The notes beneath the pieces were generated by a model that saw only the letters and a list, made by a program, of their open reading frames with translations, was not told where the DNA came from and searched no databases. Shown here piece by piece: positions 13,369 to 26,470 of a DNA stretch of 64,000 bases (position 1 is its first letter; each line of letters opens with the position of its first letter). Location of the stretch: positions 59,848,563 to 59,912,562 of the forward strand of contig CANTUZ010000002.1 of the NCBI GenBank assembly GCA_947846985.1, written 5' to 3'. The stretch is from Fratercula arctica. Taxonomy: Eukaryota > Chordata > Aves > Charadriiformes > Alcidae. A program made the translations under genes and the position numbers.

Positions 13369-14794
13369 GGCCTGAAGGTCTGCAGGAGATGATTTGCTGA
13401 CCTGTACACTTCTGTGTCTCTCTGAAGCACTTTTCCCAGGTACATCCAGCAGATGTTCTGAAACATTACCGGTTACAAAGCCCACAGTATGTCATTAAGG
13501 GCTTTATTATTTTTTCCCCGCACAGCTTCATCAAGACTTGGTTGTAAACAGAATGTCCTTATCCAAAAGTATGTTTAGTTTTATGAAACTGATTTTTAGC
13601 AAGAGGTATTAAGGGTAATGGGGAAAAGCTGGAGAAATAGACACAAGCATTGTTAACTTTATTATCATGGTTGTGTGACAATATTCTGAGGAATTGTGAT
13701 AAAATCTAAAAAAGGAGTGGTAGATGACTGTGTGTTTCATCAGCAGTTTTAACCGTCGCTTGCAAACTGGCTTTGCAAGTTTTATTGGAAAAGGCGCTTT
13801 ATCTTGCTTCCTGAATTTGAGGTGTACTAGCTGCAATAACTGCTGCTATGCTGATAATGATGGTGCTTTCTATCTAAAAATCACTATAAAAGGGAAAGAA
13901 ATTGTCTTGCATTTACAGTAAGATTTCCAAATTTAGTTACAATATCTTATAATATAGATAAGGTGTATGACGTGTTGTGCCATTGTAAGTCAGAGGACTA
14001 AGGCTTTTTCCCCATTTTCCCTATAAAGAGAGACATTATACTGAGAGTATGGGGGATTTAGGTGACAGGGAAAACTGACTAGGGAAAAATCACAAATACT
14101 GTGTTGCTGTGATAGAAGCACACAGGGAGCACGCGGTGGCAAGGGCCGTGGGATGGGGGCATCTGTGTGGGGAGCTGTGCAGTTACCTGCAGCTCGAGAG
14201 CTGCTCAACCCGCCTGGTTTCAGTCCTTGCACAAGCGCTCCCCAGCAATAGAAGTGCCTCACAGCTACCTAGAAATTTGGCAGCTGATGTTTATTTTTAA
14301 AATACTAACCTTCTACGAACACTGAGCATTAGCCAACCAGCCATTCTTCCAAGATCTCATTTGATAGACGTTCACGACAGTGTGAGAGCTCAAGGTTTTT
14401 AAGAAGAAAATGTGCACTGGTTTTTTTTTTTCAGGAATTCCCTTAGGCATTCTCAGCACCGGCTCACTGAAAACTGAGTGTCTTATAATAGCCCAAGTAA
14501 AAATCTCTTGTCAGAGCTTCTCAAATGTAATTTTACTTTATGCCAAATATATTGGTCAGTTCATGAGAAGAATCTTATAGGAGATAATTAGTAAGCAATT
14601 TGTCCTGAAATTGGATGGGTTTTGTCCAAAGTAAATAGTCTTCAGCAAGTATGGTGTCCTGTAGATCCTAAATTTTCAGGGTAAAATACTTTTGAGATGT
14701 CTCGTCATTTCAGGTTTGAAATCAGTATCTTGTTAAATTTTAGACAGATCCCATCAGGTTGAGCCTGAGGAGATGAAGATACTAATCTGTAAAA

Positions 14795-15828
14795 GAATCA
14801 TAGAATGATTTTGGTTGGAGGAGACCTTTAAGAGCATCAAGTCCAACCATTAACCTAGCACTGCCAAGTTGCCACTAAACCATGTTCCTCAGCACTACAT
14901 CTACACGTCTTTTAAATACCTCCAGGGATGGTGATTCCACCACTTCCCTGGGCAGCCTGTTCTAATGCTTGACAACCCTTTCAGTGAAGAAATTTTTCAT
15001 AATATCCAACCTAAACCTCCCCTGGTGCAACTTGAAGCCTTTTACTCTTGTCCTATCACCTGTTACTTGGGAAAAGAGACCGACCCCACCTCGCAACAAC
15101 CTCCTTTCATGTAGTTGTAGAAAGCGATAAGGTGTTCCTTGAGCCTCCTTTTCTCCAGGCTAAACAACCCCAGTTCCCCCAGCAGCTCCTCATAAGACTT
15201 TTACTTTAGACCCCTCACCAGCTTTATTGCACTTCTCTGGACCCACTCCAGAATCTCAATGTCTTTCTTGCAGTGAGGGACCCAAAACTGAACATAGTAC
15301 TTGAGGTGCGGCCTCACCGGTGCTGAATACAAAGATACAATCACTTCCTCAGTCCTGAGGGACTTCCCTTTTTCTGATGCAAGCCAGGATGCTATTGGCT
15401 TTCTTGGCCACCTGGGCACACTGCTAGCTCATATTCAGCCGGCTGTCAACCAATGCCCCCAGGTCCTTTTTCACCAAGCAGCTCTCCAGCCACTCTTCTC
15501 AAAGCCTGTAGTACTGCATGGGGTTATTGTGACCCAAGTGCAAGACCCAGCACTTGGACTTGTTGAACCTCATACCATTGGCCTTGGCCCATTGATCCAG
15601 CGTGTCCAGATCCCCCTGAAGAGCCTTTCTACCCTCAAGCAGGTTGACATTCCTGCCCTACTTGGTGTCATCTGCAAACTTACTGAGGCTGCGCTCAATC
15701 CCCTTGTCCAGATCATTGATAAAGGTATTAAAGAGAACTGGCCCCAATACTGAGCCCTGGGGAACACCACTTGTGACTTGCCACCAACTGGATTTAACAC
15801 CACAACTCTTTGGGGCTGGCCATCCGGA
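14795..15828 (-). mobile_element. CR1 LINE, 5'-truncated, minus strand (about 1.03 kb)
   Basis: CR1 elements encode an endonuclease/reverse transcriptase (ORF2) and end in short ATTCTATG repeats instead of poly(A). Here the 3' end lies at the low coordinate: aatcatagaatga followed by ggttggaggagacc and agtccaacc is the reverse complement of a CR1 terminus. Reading leftwards on the minus strand from about 15828 gives the end of the reverse-transcriptase region and then the C-terminal block. An open piece at 15201-15419 contains [14 protein letters not shown] and [12 protein letters not shown], hallmark CR1 sequence. Stops and frame changes break ORF2, so the copy is dead. The 5' part, including the endonuclease, is missing, as in most avian CR1 copies. 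The 150-codon plus-strand frame at 15301-15753 is only its antisense shadow. Confidence 0.95.
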
Positions 15829-18074
15829 ACGTGTATTATATGGAAGATTCTGTTGACTTGTAGTGATACTTATTTGCTTCAGAAGAGAATTCCCCGTTCT
15901 CCTTTTTCTGTTTGTGGAAAAACCTAAAATCAGTTATCTAAGCTCTTGAAAGGAAGAAAAAAAATCAGAATGTGAAAAATGAAAATCCTAAAGCATCTGT
16001 GTGCCATTTGTATTTTCCTATTTTAATTCAGAATATACAGATAATGCGAGTGTCTTTGGATATTTCTTTGTTCTCAATTACTAAATATATCAGAGGTACA
16101 GTTTGTTGCTATTTCCCAAATGCTGATAATTTAGATGCAGTTTTGCCTCAAAAAAAGAACCAGGGAAGAGTCTCCCTCTTTTCCCCATTTTACTTTGTCA
16201 GAGTCTTGTTGCAGAAAGAGGTATATTCAGTGAAAATATCCATCTTGAATGGTGGAAGTGGTATAGCAAATACCTGGATAACTGCTACAGAACAGCACGC
16301 CTTTAACTCTGTTCTACAAATGCTAAAATAGTCCCTATAGACAGCTGATGATTTATAAAGTATTTAGTTTATTTCTCTTTACTGTTTCTGTGAACATGTA
16401 TTGATTAAAGTAGTAAATGCTACTGGATTGAATATCTTCAGAGATATTCTCTTCTTCTGTATGTGATACAAGGATTTTAGAAAAGTCAGTTGTCTGAAAA
16501 CAAATGAGCAGTGAGGTCTTTTACATGGAAGACATCTTTTATGTTGAAACGTTCCCTTTGCCAATGATGTGACACCATGTATTTTTTATTTATCACAGAT
16601 TTCTAACATCTGTTGATATTTTCTTTACATTGTTCTGCTGTAGACTGTAATGTGGAATGGATTTGCTCTGGCATCATGTTACCGAGTATTAGGATGAATA
16701 TTAATTTCTTTGCTGTGGTGTGTGAGTTCAAAAATGGTGTTTTGGAAACATCTTTAAATACACACAAACTCCAAGCAACTGTCCTGGGTTCTCACAGATT
16801 TTAGCATAATATCCACTGTCGACCATGAGCCATTCATCATTACAGTCCCATATGGGACAATTCTGCGTTGGCCTGGGCTACTGTATTTCCCATTCTGGTT
16901 TCTGAGTGAATGCAAATGGCAGTACAGGATGTAGCCAAACATGTGATGTGGGCTGCATTCCAACTTTTATCCTCCTACCAAGAGCCTGTTGCCAGGTTAT
17001 TTGGTTTCTAGCACTACTGTTTGTGGGAGGTTTAAGGTAAAGGTAGCTTAATATGTTCCCTGTAGTTAAAAAATGCTGGAAGTCAGCGATGTCAAGATTT
17101 TGGTACATACTGCAGCAAGTTTCAGTAGGCATAGATGTGATGCAGTCCATGCCTGTGGTTAGAAAAGCAGAAAGTGTATCCAGTTAGGTGATCTGACTTC
17201 TCTTTGTTCTGGGAGCGTTGTGCATGGAGCAACTCCAACCTGACCCACAAATGCTATTTGAATGAAAATTTCCCAGGAATGCTTTGTGCCAAATGGGGAC
17301 AGAAGTATGACAAAGTGAGAAAGTGCAACTGGTGCTGACAGGCAACATCTTGAAACATCAGCATTAAACCCTCATACGCAGGAAACCTTTATGGTCGCTG
17401 TAGGTGAAATTTGACAGAAGAGTGTAGATCCTGTCAGGGCTGGTTTTTTATGTTTCCAGCCCCAAGCAAACACGCAGGAATATGTGCCCTGTATCAATTG
17501 GGCTTCTGTGCAGCACAGAAAACTCATTTTGAGAATGAAGAACAGTTTAGAAAAGACCTTAAGTAAAACTTCTTTTAAAAAATAGGATTTCTTGGAGTCA
17601 TTGTCATGTTGTCTTTTGTATAAATGGATGATGCTTTGAAAAGAGCTTGGTAAATAATGAGAAGCCGATTCATGCAGGGATAATTTTAGCCACAGTCCTA
17701 ATTCAGACTTTCTGTCAAAAGCTTGCAAAGAGCAGCTACATAGAAAGGTGCTAGAAAGCTCCTCCTAGCTTGAATTCATTACCTTCAAAAGTACTGGGTG
17801 CCTCACATCTTCAAAGCCTCATATATTTTATTTCTAAAGAGAGTCTCAATTTTTTCAGACAGCAGCTGTTGCTGTGAACATCTGCAACTTGATGTGAAGC
17901 TGTGGTAAATGTAAATCATTACAATATTGTCTATAGGCAAGCAACTGTGGTACTGAGAAGTTAATGACAAACAAACTAAATGCATTCTAATCATCAATAG
18001 TATTACTATTCATTTCCTTAGGAGTTTTTTTCAAAGCCTCTTAAATTACACTCTCGTTGAAAATGTTATGGTTT

Positions 18075-18125
18075 GGGATGGGGGCGGAGGGGGAACAGAA
18101 CACACCCCCCACCCCCCCCACCCCC
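18075..18125. repeat. facing G-rich and C-rich tracts
   Basis: A 19-base G-rich block (18075-18093), an 11-base spacer and a 21-base C-rich block (18105-18125) form an imperfect inverted repeat. G runs occur on each strand, so either a hairpin or quadruplex structures could form. Confidence 0.8.
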
Positions 18126-18356
18126 ACGCACTAGAACAAACAAAGTTTGCAAATGTGAATACAGTATTCAGTTCTTTTACAATTAGATTTTCAAGTGGTG
18201 AATGGAAGTATTGCCTGCATAAATCTTTAGGTTTTGTGAAACGTATTAGTTTGGGAACATAAAAGTTGACTGTGTACAAAATCTTAGTGCCTTGCTAGTT
18301 TCCAGACTAGTTTCCAGTGGTAGATTCAGCCAGTTTTTCCTCTCTTGTCTTTGGCA

Positions 18357-18416
18357 TCAGCTGGTGTCATATGCCTGAATCATTCAAAACAATGTAATCA
18401 GCTAACATTTACAATG
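18357..18416. repeat. possible relic of an old sauropsid repeat
   Basis: It begins cagctggtgt and contains cattcaaaacaatg, atcagct and then atttaca. This resembles, from memory, a sauropsid repeat of the form cagctggtgtaaatcagc, attgaagtcaatgg core, gctatgcc, atttacacc. The core is heavily mutated and the family is unnamed here. Confidence 0.4.
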
Positions 18417-18703
18417 TGAAATCTTACCTGTCATAAATTAGTATATAGTTCCTGCTACTTTGCCTGTCAAAAGATGAAGAGATTGTGGTGGAGCCAGGGG
18501 GCAGTAAATAAGTCCCTCACCTGTGCATCCATCAAATTGAGAGACTTCCATGGAGTGCCTGAGCTAGCCCTGGAGAAGAACAGCTGCACTCTGTACATGT
18601 CCTTGTGAGTAATGTAGACACTGTCCATATAGTGTATCACAGAAGTGATGTCACTCTTGCATCACAAAATATTTATGATAATTAAAAATATTTACTATTC
18701 ATA

Positions 18704-18741
18704 GAATAGTTAATGTTGAATAGTTATAGATAGAATAGTTA
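18704..18741. repeat. three spaced copies of gaatagtta
   Basis: The nonamer gaatagtta occurs at 18704, 18718 and 18733, a period of 14-15 bases. It is a small decayed tandem repeat with no other context. Confidence 0.7.
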
Positions 18742-21700
18742 AGTCTAATAGGCATTTCACAGGTTCATTCAACTTTAGCTGGAGTTGATGGTCTAAATGT
18801 TGCCATTTCTTTGTGGATTTTGGGGGTTTTTTTTGCAGCGCAGGCAAACCTAGTTAGTGTTTCAGCAGTTTAATACCTGTTTTGTGTTTTTTTTTTTTCT
18901 GAAGCCTTCTGATAATAATGACAACAGGTGACTTTATAGTCTCAGCTATTTGGAAAATTTTGAATTTGTAAAAAATAAATACTTAAGTTTGGAAAAATGT
19001 TCAGCTTGGAAAAATAGATGATGCGAAGCTGAGTTATATGTATATGATATGCCATTTTCACCTTTTCTGGTGCTATTCTGTTTCATCTAGCTTTCTCACA
19101 AATCTTCATTGGAACTGAGAGTGTGATAAAAGTAACAGCTTCTATCTCAGTAGTAAAACTGCAAATTTGTACGATAGTTACACCTCAGCTTCTTTTTGCA
19201 AAGGAGAAAAAAGCTGTAGTTTCAGTGCATTTAGAGGGAATAAACTAGATGTGCTTTGAAGAACTACAGACCTTTCCTTTTTATTAGCAGGAGGATCAGG
19301 AAGATGCTCCTGAACGCAAATGTCATGAGACCCAGTTACTGCTGCCCTTTGACTTGGTGCCAAACATAGTTCTCGTTTCTGTCATAAATTGGGGATTGTA
19401 GAAATTGGTTATAGTATGTGACAATCTGGTGAAGGTAACTCAGATATTGTGAAGTGAGCTAGGAAAGCAGGATGAGGTAAGCCAGACTGGAACGTCTGCT
19501 AACTACAGCTAGGTCGAGAAGTGCTGCCTCACACCTAATTTCTCTGCATAGTAGGGTGCACAGATTCCCCAAGGCACCTCTTGCCTTTACCTCTTCTCTT
19601 GATCCCATACCTTATGGACTAATGCTCTAACCTGTCTATAAAGCCCACAACAGTTTCACTGTCTCTCCAAAATGAAACTTTCTCTGTAACAGATAAACAA
19701 CCACTGCTCTATTCATACTCACAAAATATTTTCCAAGAGTCTCACCTGTCTGCACAGAAACAAACACAAGTAACCATTCATTTCAGCTACCTCCACTACC
19801 CAGTGCCCTGAGATAGATAAAAGTAGACCAGGAATTTCACCTGTTCATTTGTGCACATAGTCGGGAATAATAATGAAATCTTACGCCAGTGTTCACATCA
19901 ATGAAGATATTTACAAATAATTTTCTCTTCAATGAAAAAGCTTTCTCAAGTTGAGTTTTTTGATGCAGCCTTTATAGGGTAGTGTAAAGAGTGATTATAT
20001 CAATGTCATTTTTGATCAGCTTGTCTTTAAAGTATCCGCTTTAAATATGCATGGTGTCTATGCCAACTCTGCACAGGAGACTGCCAGACTCTCTGCCTTA
20101 GACTCATTGTCACCAGGCATTACAGAAGTGATGAGATCAGTCAAAATGTGCGATACAAGTGGTTATCTCAATTTTCTGGTTCAGCAACTAACATTGCTCT
20201 GGAGGTTTTGTGGTGATGGTTTACTGTAATACAATGTAAAATGTAATGGTGTGGAGAATATTGGTGAGCAGCTAAAGGCCAAACTCACGGAGCTGTTTGA
20301 GCTAATTCAGGAGTAGTATTCTGAGGTTGTAGTAACACCTTTTTTATACATCCAATGCTAAATATAAATGCTATTATTCAGTCTGAAATAGGGACATGGA
20401 GCAACAGCATGCAAAGTATGAAGTGCTGTGTATCTGTGGTAGTCATAAACAGTTTCTTCTCATTGGCCCAACAGATAATATTTCAAAGGTTTTGAGACTT
20501 TAATGTAGCACTCTTGGTGACTTTCATGGACATTGAAACTGATAAAGCTTCAGTATTTTGTGATTAATTGGAAAGATGTTTGCAAGAGGGAAGACTGTTT
20601 TGTGACAGACCCTAGTTCTCTGAGGCTTTCTGTTGCTAGACAGTGTGGAAAAACGTAACTAGAAGAACTTACTCGGCCCAAGTGACTAAACTGCATATTA
20701 GAACGTAAGAAGCATATAGATATGAAATTAAAAACAAACAAACAAAAATGAATCTTGGATACTTCACACGTTTCTCTGAGAACTCTTTACAAATGACTGG
20801 GTTTTCAAGTGCATTTCACCTCAGCTGAGCAAAAAGTAAGGCTTTTCTTAAGCCACTTCAACATCGGAAGCACCTACCTGTGTGCTTAACACTTGAAGTG
20901 TTGCTTTTGTTGACATTATGCCCAGACAATCCGTGAGTAATTCTACAAGTTTCCATGAAGCGTTCTCGTTGTTTCCCCTTATTCCCAAGGCACTCTCTAT
21001 CCTTTTCTAACTACTGTTTTCCCTACGTTTTCTCTCTCCCTTTTTATTTCCCTCTTAGTTCCCTGGGGAGATTAGGTTCATGGCAGTTAAACAATTCATA
21101 GAAATAGCTGAGAATCAAAGGTAGCGGGTCTGGGAGCCTAACGTAGTAGGCTGAACCACTGGGTTGCTTTTAGCTTTCATCTTGCCATGCCACAGCAATC
21201 TGCCAGTTTAGTGCTCACAGCTCGGATGTTCCTATCAGATGGCGAGAGTATTACTCTGAATGGTAAAATGGAGGACCGTAGACAAACCAATGTTTTCGTT
21301 GAATGGGTGAACAATATGAATTATTAAGGAACAAGCAAACAAGAATGCCTTCAGTAAGGCTAATTTTACTGAAATGGAAGTGATTTTTAGTTTTAATAAT
21401 AGAAAGCCAATTCGAAGTGTTGATACTGACTTGAGCTTACAGTTCAGAGACAAACAATCAAAAGCAATTTTGCATAACACGATGGTGTGGTTTTTGTTTG
21501 GCTGGGAAATCCAGACAATTCATTCATATTCATCAAAAGAAGCTTTTTTGCAATGCAGTCTGTTATCATGAGCCTCAAAGTCCAAATTACATATAATCCT
21601 TTTACGATGTCTTCATAAATATGAAAAAGAAAAAGCATACTATTATCTTTGTTTCTTTTTATCTCTGAAGATGCCAGTTCCAGCGACAGGAAAGAATTAG

Positions 21701-22231
21701 ATTGTGTACTGAATGGAAGAGAAGACGAAGAAGGTTAGATAAAGCATCCTAAGATTTAAATGGGTCTCCCCAAAATTGAACAACCCATTTAAAAAAAAAA
21801 AAAGATTTTAGATCTAATTAATGATTATCTTCCCCTATCTTCCACCTTCTTCAAATACTCTTGAGCAAGCACTCCAAATCCCTTGTTTCCCCTGTATTCC
21901 TTCCTCATGGTAGCCCATATACTGCTGTAAAGACTGGAGGATTTGGGGTTCAGGGATGCTTATCTAGATGGGGAAGTGTATCGGGTCTTTGAAAACTAAA
22001 TTAATTTGATGAAGAAGAACAAAGGGGAACAGGAAGTTTAAAAAGAAGATACAGATTTTTTAAAAAAAAGCATTCACTCAGATCTGTCCCTCAAGTGATG
22101 TCAAGGTGACCCTCAAAGTCTTTCTATGAGCCTGAAGGTCTCAAAATGGTCTAAGCACAGAACGTATTAATTCTTTGTTGCATTTTCAAAATACATGATT
22201 CTACCAGCTTTTCTTTTGATTAGGGGCAGTC

Positions 22232-22257
22232 TGCCTGCATGGTATGCCTGCATGGTA
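22232..22257. repeat. perfect 13-base tandem duplication
   Basis: tgcctgcatggta occurs twice head to tail with no mismatch, as expected of a recent replication-slippage duplication. Confidence 0.9.
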
Positions 22258-23749
22258 CTGCTGGGTCTTTTTGCAATATCTGGTGTTTGAAAAGGATAAT
22301 AATAGTTTATAAATTCAGATGGGAGTATGCTCATCACTGGCTTATTCCAGGCATTTTATGGCCCCAGAATGTGTCATGTGCAAGTCTTTCCATGTAATAA
22401 TGCTATGAGGGCTTCTGGCACACACAAAAGAAAGAGCAATAGGTACCATACTTTCTCTGTTACACATTTAAAAGTGATGAATTTGAGTAGATGCATATGC
22501 TGTTTATATATAACCATTTAAATTAATTTTACTTTTACTAAATAAGTTGGTTTTTCTAATAAAATCTTTCCCTATATGCATGAATATGTGAATTGATTTA
22601 GAAAAATAATCTAACACATACCTTGGCAATATTTACTGAAAACTGTGGATTTGTGTATATGTTGGGAGTAATTAATGAGGTGAGGAAGAGTTCTTCAAAT
22701 AGTTTCAGGGAAGAATAGAAGTTTCAGCAAAAAACTGCAACCAAGCACCTCCTGTGGGGTTTCTGAAGCATAGGCAGGAATTATTCATCAAAATGAAAAA
22801 TAGTTGCCCCTTACCTTCCCAAAATGCTGAATGATCTTGGCAGTCATGATTAGAGCATGAGTTGGGGGAGTTATGGAAGCGGTGAAGTTATGTGCAACTT
22901 CTGATTTAGGCAGAGCAGAGTCTTTTCTTCTGCTTCCCAGTGCTCTAACCATCTAATCTAGTGTACTGAAGTGAGTCTGGTTTTAGGGGAAAGTGGTTGC
23001 TTTTTCAGTGGAAGCTTTTAACTTTTGGGGTTTTTTTATTGCAAGATGAATAAGAGCAATATTTCCTCAGAAATTTTGGTGGGAAAAGATTGCTTCACAC
23101 CTACTGTAATGCAATGGAGGTTTACCAGAGTTTTAATGGTGTGACACATTTAAGAATTACTTAAACCCCGGAAAGTTGTCATGCATTGCTTGCTCACACA
23201 AGTTTGCGTTTGGTAACATCAGCTGAGCACAAAAAGAAGTGCATAGGAGAAAGCTCCAAGGTCGTAGACAAGATAATGGTCATCTTGTTTGTTTTCCAGG
23301 TATAACAACTTTATTCTGCTCTTGTTAGTATTACTGTCATAACAAATAAACCATACCTGTCCTGTATAATGCTGTTCCCTGAAATGTCCATTGCATTATA
23401 CACATGCACACACCAATAAGTCTATGAGAAAATTTTATCTTGAGATCCCTATCAGAAAAAGGGAGTCGAGCCTGCCTTGATAGTAATTTAACCATAGACT
23501 ATTTATGTTACAAAGCTGTACTCTTTATAGTGCTGATCCTTCTGTCATACAGGCCGAGGGATTGATTGCTGTACCTGACGGCTTTCCTCTGGAGCACTTG
23601 CTTGTCCCTTCTTTCTAAAGGAAAGCAGTGTGTGTGAAGGGAGGGGAGGTCTTCAAGTACACACACATTCAGATGCTCCAAAATGCCCCATCTAATAGAC
23701 TCATATTTCAACATTGCTGTACAGCTGACTAATTTTCTGTGTTTCTTGG

Positions 23750-24759
23750 TGACAAATTGTGGACTGGAAGCCAAAGCATATACCTCTTAGTATTCCTCAA
23801 GGATCCATACTGGGACCAATGCTATTTAATATCTACATCAGTGAAACAGACAGTGAGATAAAGTGCACCCTCAGCAAGTTTGTGGATGACACCAGTCTGA
23901 GTGGTGCAGTTGAAATGCTTGAGGGAAGCAATGCCATCCAGAGGGATCTTGACGGGCTTGAGGAGTGAACCTATGTAAACCTCATGAAATTCAACAAGGC
24001 CAAGTGAAAGGTCCTGCACTCACAAGGCCAAGTGCAATCCCTAGTATCAATACAGACTGGCTGATGAACTGATTGAAAGCAGCCCTACAGAGAAGGATTT
24101 GGGGGTACTGGTGAATGAAATATTGGATATGAGCTGGCAACGTGCTTGAAGCCCAGAAAGCCAATTGTATTCTGGGCTGCATCAAAAGAAGCACGGGTAG
24201 CAGGTCAAGGTCGGTGATTCTACCCCTCTACTCTGCTCTTGTGAGACCCCACTTGGAGTACTGTGTTCAGCTCTGGGTCCCCCAACAGAAGAAGGACATG
24301 GACCTGTTGGAGTGAGTCCAGAGGAGGACCACAGAGATGATCAGAGGGCTGGAGCACCTCTCCTATGAAAACAGGCTGAGAGAGTTGGGGTTGTTCAGGT
24401 GGGAGAAGAGAATGCTCTGGGGGACATTATAGCAGACTTTCAGTACTTAACAGGAGCTTATGAGAAAGATGAAGAGAGACTTTTTGCCAGGGCCTATAGT
24501 GGCAGGACAACTGTTTTCAACTGGAAAAGGAAAATAGATTAGATATAGGAAAAAAATTTTTTATGATAAGGGTGGTGAGACGCTGGAACAGGTTGCCCAG
24601 AGAAGTTGTGAATACCCCGTCATTGGAAGTGTTCAAGGACAGGTTGGATGGGGCTTTGAGAAACCTGGTCTAGTGTAAGATTCCCTGCCCATGAAAGGAA
24701 GGTTGGAACTAGGTATCTTTAAAGGTCCCTTCCAACCGAAACCATTCTATAATTGTATG
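23750..24759 (+). mobile_element. CR1 LINE, 5'-truncated, plus strand (about 1.01 kb)
   Basis: Only the C-terminal part of ORF2 and the 3'UTR of CR1 remain. From 23759 the frame gives IPQGSILGPMLFNIYIS (reverse-transcriptase motif before the active site) and then FVDD at codons 41-44 (23879-23890), where CR1 usually has FADD. The frame ends at a TGA at 23966 where CR1 normally has a tryptophan after EE. A second nonsense codon at 24313-24315 replaces the arginine codon of LERVQRR. The 3' end carries attctata attgtatg at 24744-24759, two imperfect copies of the CR1 terminal octamer, after the expected aaaggtcccttccaacc. Inactive copy, intermediate age. The changed residue in the catalytic box is seen directly; its effect is irrelevant in a dead copy. 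Confidence 0.95.
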
Positions 24760-25724
24760 CATCTGTGGTTTTCATTAAAAAATGATGCTGCATGGAAGTA
24801 TTTCTATAAATTTTATTATTTATTTTAGGTGGATTGCAGATAAGTCTTTAAGAATAACAATAGGAGACTTGAACTCTTCCCTGTGTGGAGGGACAGTGAT
24901 TTCTTTTGGTCTTGGAACAACTAAGCAGGTCTGTTTGAGAGTAAGAAATGGAAGTTGGACTAATACTCAAACCTCCTTGGAATTACTTCTTTGGAATAAA
25001 TTTCGCCATTCTCTCCTAAATTTAGAAGAGACCACATCTTTGCCTTACCTTTGCTTTTCCTTTGCCTTTTTTCACTGGACAGAACTGTATGAACTCAGAA
25101 AGAGTTTCCTCAGTTGCTAGCTTCCTCCCCCAAACACGTGTTGCAGTACCAGATTTAATCTAGTTCTGCATGTTTGAAGAAGCTGCTAAAGATAATGAAT
25201 CTTCTCTCACATCACTGTAAGCAGAGAATAAATGTGTTGAAATCAATGAAGTATAAAAGCGGTAAGAGCGCAAAAGCAGGTCTAAGAATGGAAAAGCAGT
25301 CATCTCTGCCCAGAATCTTTTACCTAGTCTTTGAAAAAAATTAGTCTATGTTTTGAAGTCTCCCCAGTAATATCTACCTTCACGAGAAAGGATGAGGCAG
25401 ATGTAACTGATACAATAGCTTTATTTTGCACTTTATTATATCAAGAGTATTGTGATACAAGGAGATTTTGCCTTGTATTCTACATCTTCAGCTGGAAGGG
25501 GCAAGCAGTGGTATTTACAAGATGATTGTTTATATGCATCTGCTTGCAAGTATGGATGAAGGACTAATTCTCAGCAACTCTGACAAAATCATTCCTTCTT
25601 CTATTCTGATGATAAAGTGCTAAGACAAACTTTATAAATGAGCTTTAATGGTCTTGAGGAACCTTAAATGTGGGGAGCATGAAAGATAAAATTAATTTAA
25701 AGTTAGGAGGAATAAGATAAAAGC

Positions 25725-25772
25725 AAAGAACTAGTAGAAAGAACTAAGAAAGAATTAGTAGAAAGAAAGATG
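25725..25772. repeat. purine-rich tandem duplication, period about 24
   Basis: Two adjacent units begin aaagaactagtagaaag and aaagaattagtagaaag, with one difference in the shared 17 bases. It is a small slippage duplication in purine-rich sequence. Confidence 0.8.
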
Positions 25773-26002
25773 GAGGGAGTAGGTTAAAAAGGAAAATATG
25801 TAGGCAGGAATCAAAATTATATAAAACACAGTCAGCTGGTTGTAGAAGTCAGAGTAAGTCACTTACCTGTTAATGGAGTTGTATCAGTTTATTCCAGGAA
25901 AGTCCCAGACTAGCATATAGGCTGCAAACAGAGTTTTTTGTTTGTCGGTTGATTGCCTTTAATTTTCTTTTCTTACCCTAAGACCTCTTTCTTCAGGTAG
26001 CC

Positions 26003-26079
26003 CCTTGACATCAATAGGACTATTTATGAAAGTTTGATTTTATTCAGCATGAGTAAAACTGGCAGATTCTGACCCCTTG
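26003..26079. repeat. possible relic of an old sauropsid repeat
   Basis: Order of phrases: ttgacatcaataggacta, then tattcagcatgagtaaa, then ggcagattctgacccc. From memory this follows an old sauropsid repeat that reads ttgacttcaatgggactact, cagcatgagtaa, gcagaatctggccc. The agreement extends over about 75 bases in order, making this the best of the relics of this type in the window. Confidence 0.5.
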
Positions 26080-26424
26080 TAAGATTTTAACAGTATTTTC
26101 TGTTATACATTACTTGTAGCTAATGCTGGGAAAAGTCCGTCATGAAAGCCTCGATGAATCAAAATTATACTGGTTTACATATTTTAAGGATATATAAGAT
26201 TAAAGTGGGGACAGTCTTTGTAACTACATTTTATGGTTACTCGCACTAGATCACAAAATATATAGTAGCCTAGAACACCTGGTGTTGCAATCACGGTGAT
26301 AAAGATGCACAAAACCAAGATAAAATAACTTTGGGACTTGAAACTCATAAGATAATGCTATGGAAACACACTTTTAATTTGTTTCATTGATGCTCCTACA
26401 TAGTATTAAAGATTTTTGATATTT

Positions 26425-26470
26425 AATCATAGAAGTTTAGGAAATTAGGGTTGGAACACACTTCTTATAA
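26425..26470 (-). mobile_element. possible CR1 3' terminus, minus strand
   Basis: aatcatagaa, a short gap and then agggttggaacac resemble the reverse complement of a CR1 tail (aatcatagaat...gggttggaagggacc). Only about 45 bases are present and no ORF2 sequence follows, so chance resemblance is possible. Confidence 0.3.

Larger units (their letters stand above)
9484..14794. other. AT-rich non-coding stretch, no gene supported
   Basis: This holds short chance frames only, of about 90 codons or fewer. It includes simple tracts (listed) and a GC-richer patch at 14120-14240 without a recognisable product. No splice-flanked conserved coding block was recognised on either strand. Confidence 0.65.
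15829..23749. other. AT-rich non-coding stretch, no gene supported
   Basis: The largest frames (119 codons at 15972-16331 plus, 118 codons at 17372-17728 minus) show no recognised motif and no convincing exon boundaries. Short repeats and one sauropsid-repeat relic inside it are listed separately. I see no RNA gene. Confidence 0.65.

Noticed and set aside
15301..15753. 150-codon plus-strand open frame
   Set aside because: It is the antisense of the minus-strand CR1 ORF2 region; the CR1 reading on the other strand shows known motifs.
16780..16860. actgtcctgggttc as the start of an avian LTR
   Set aside because: The following sequence does not continue as the LTR type I recall, and no second LTR or primer-binding site was seen.
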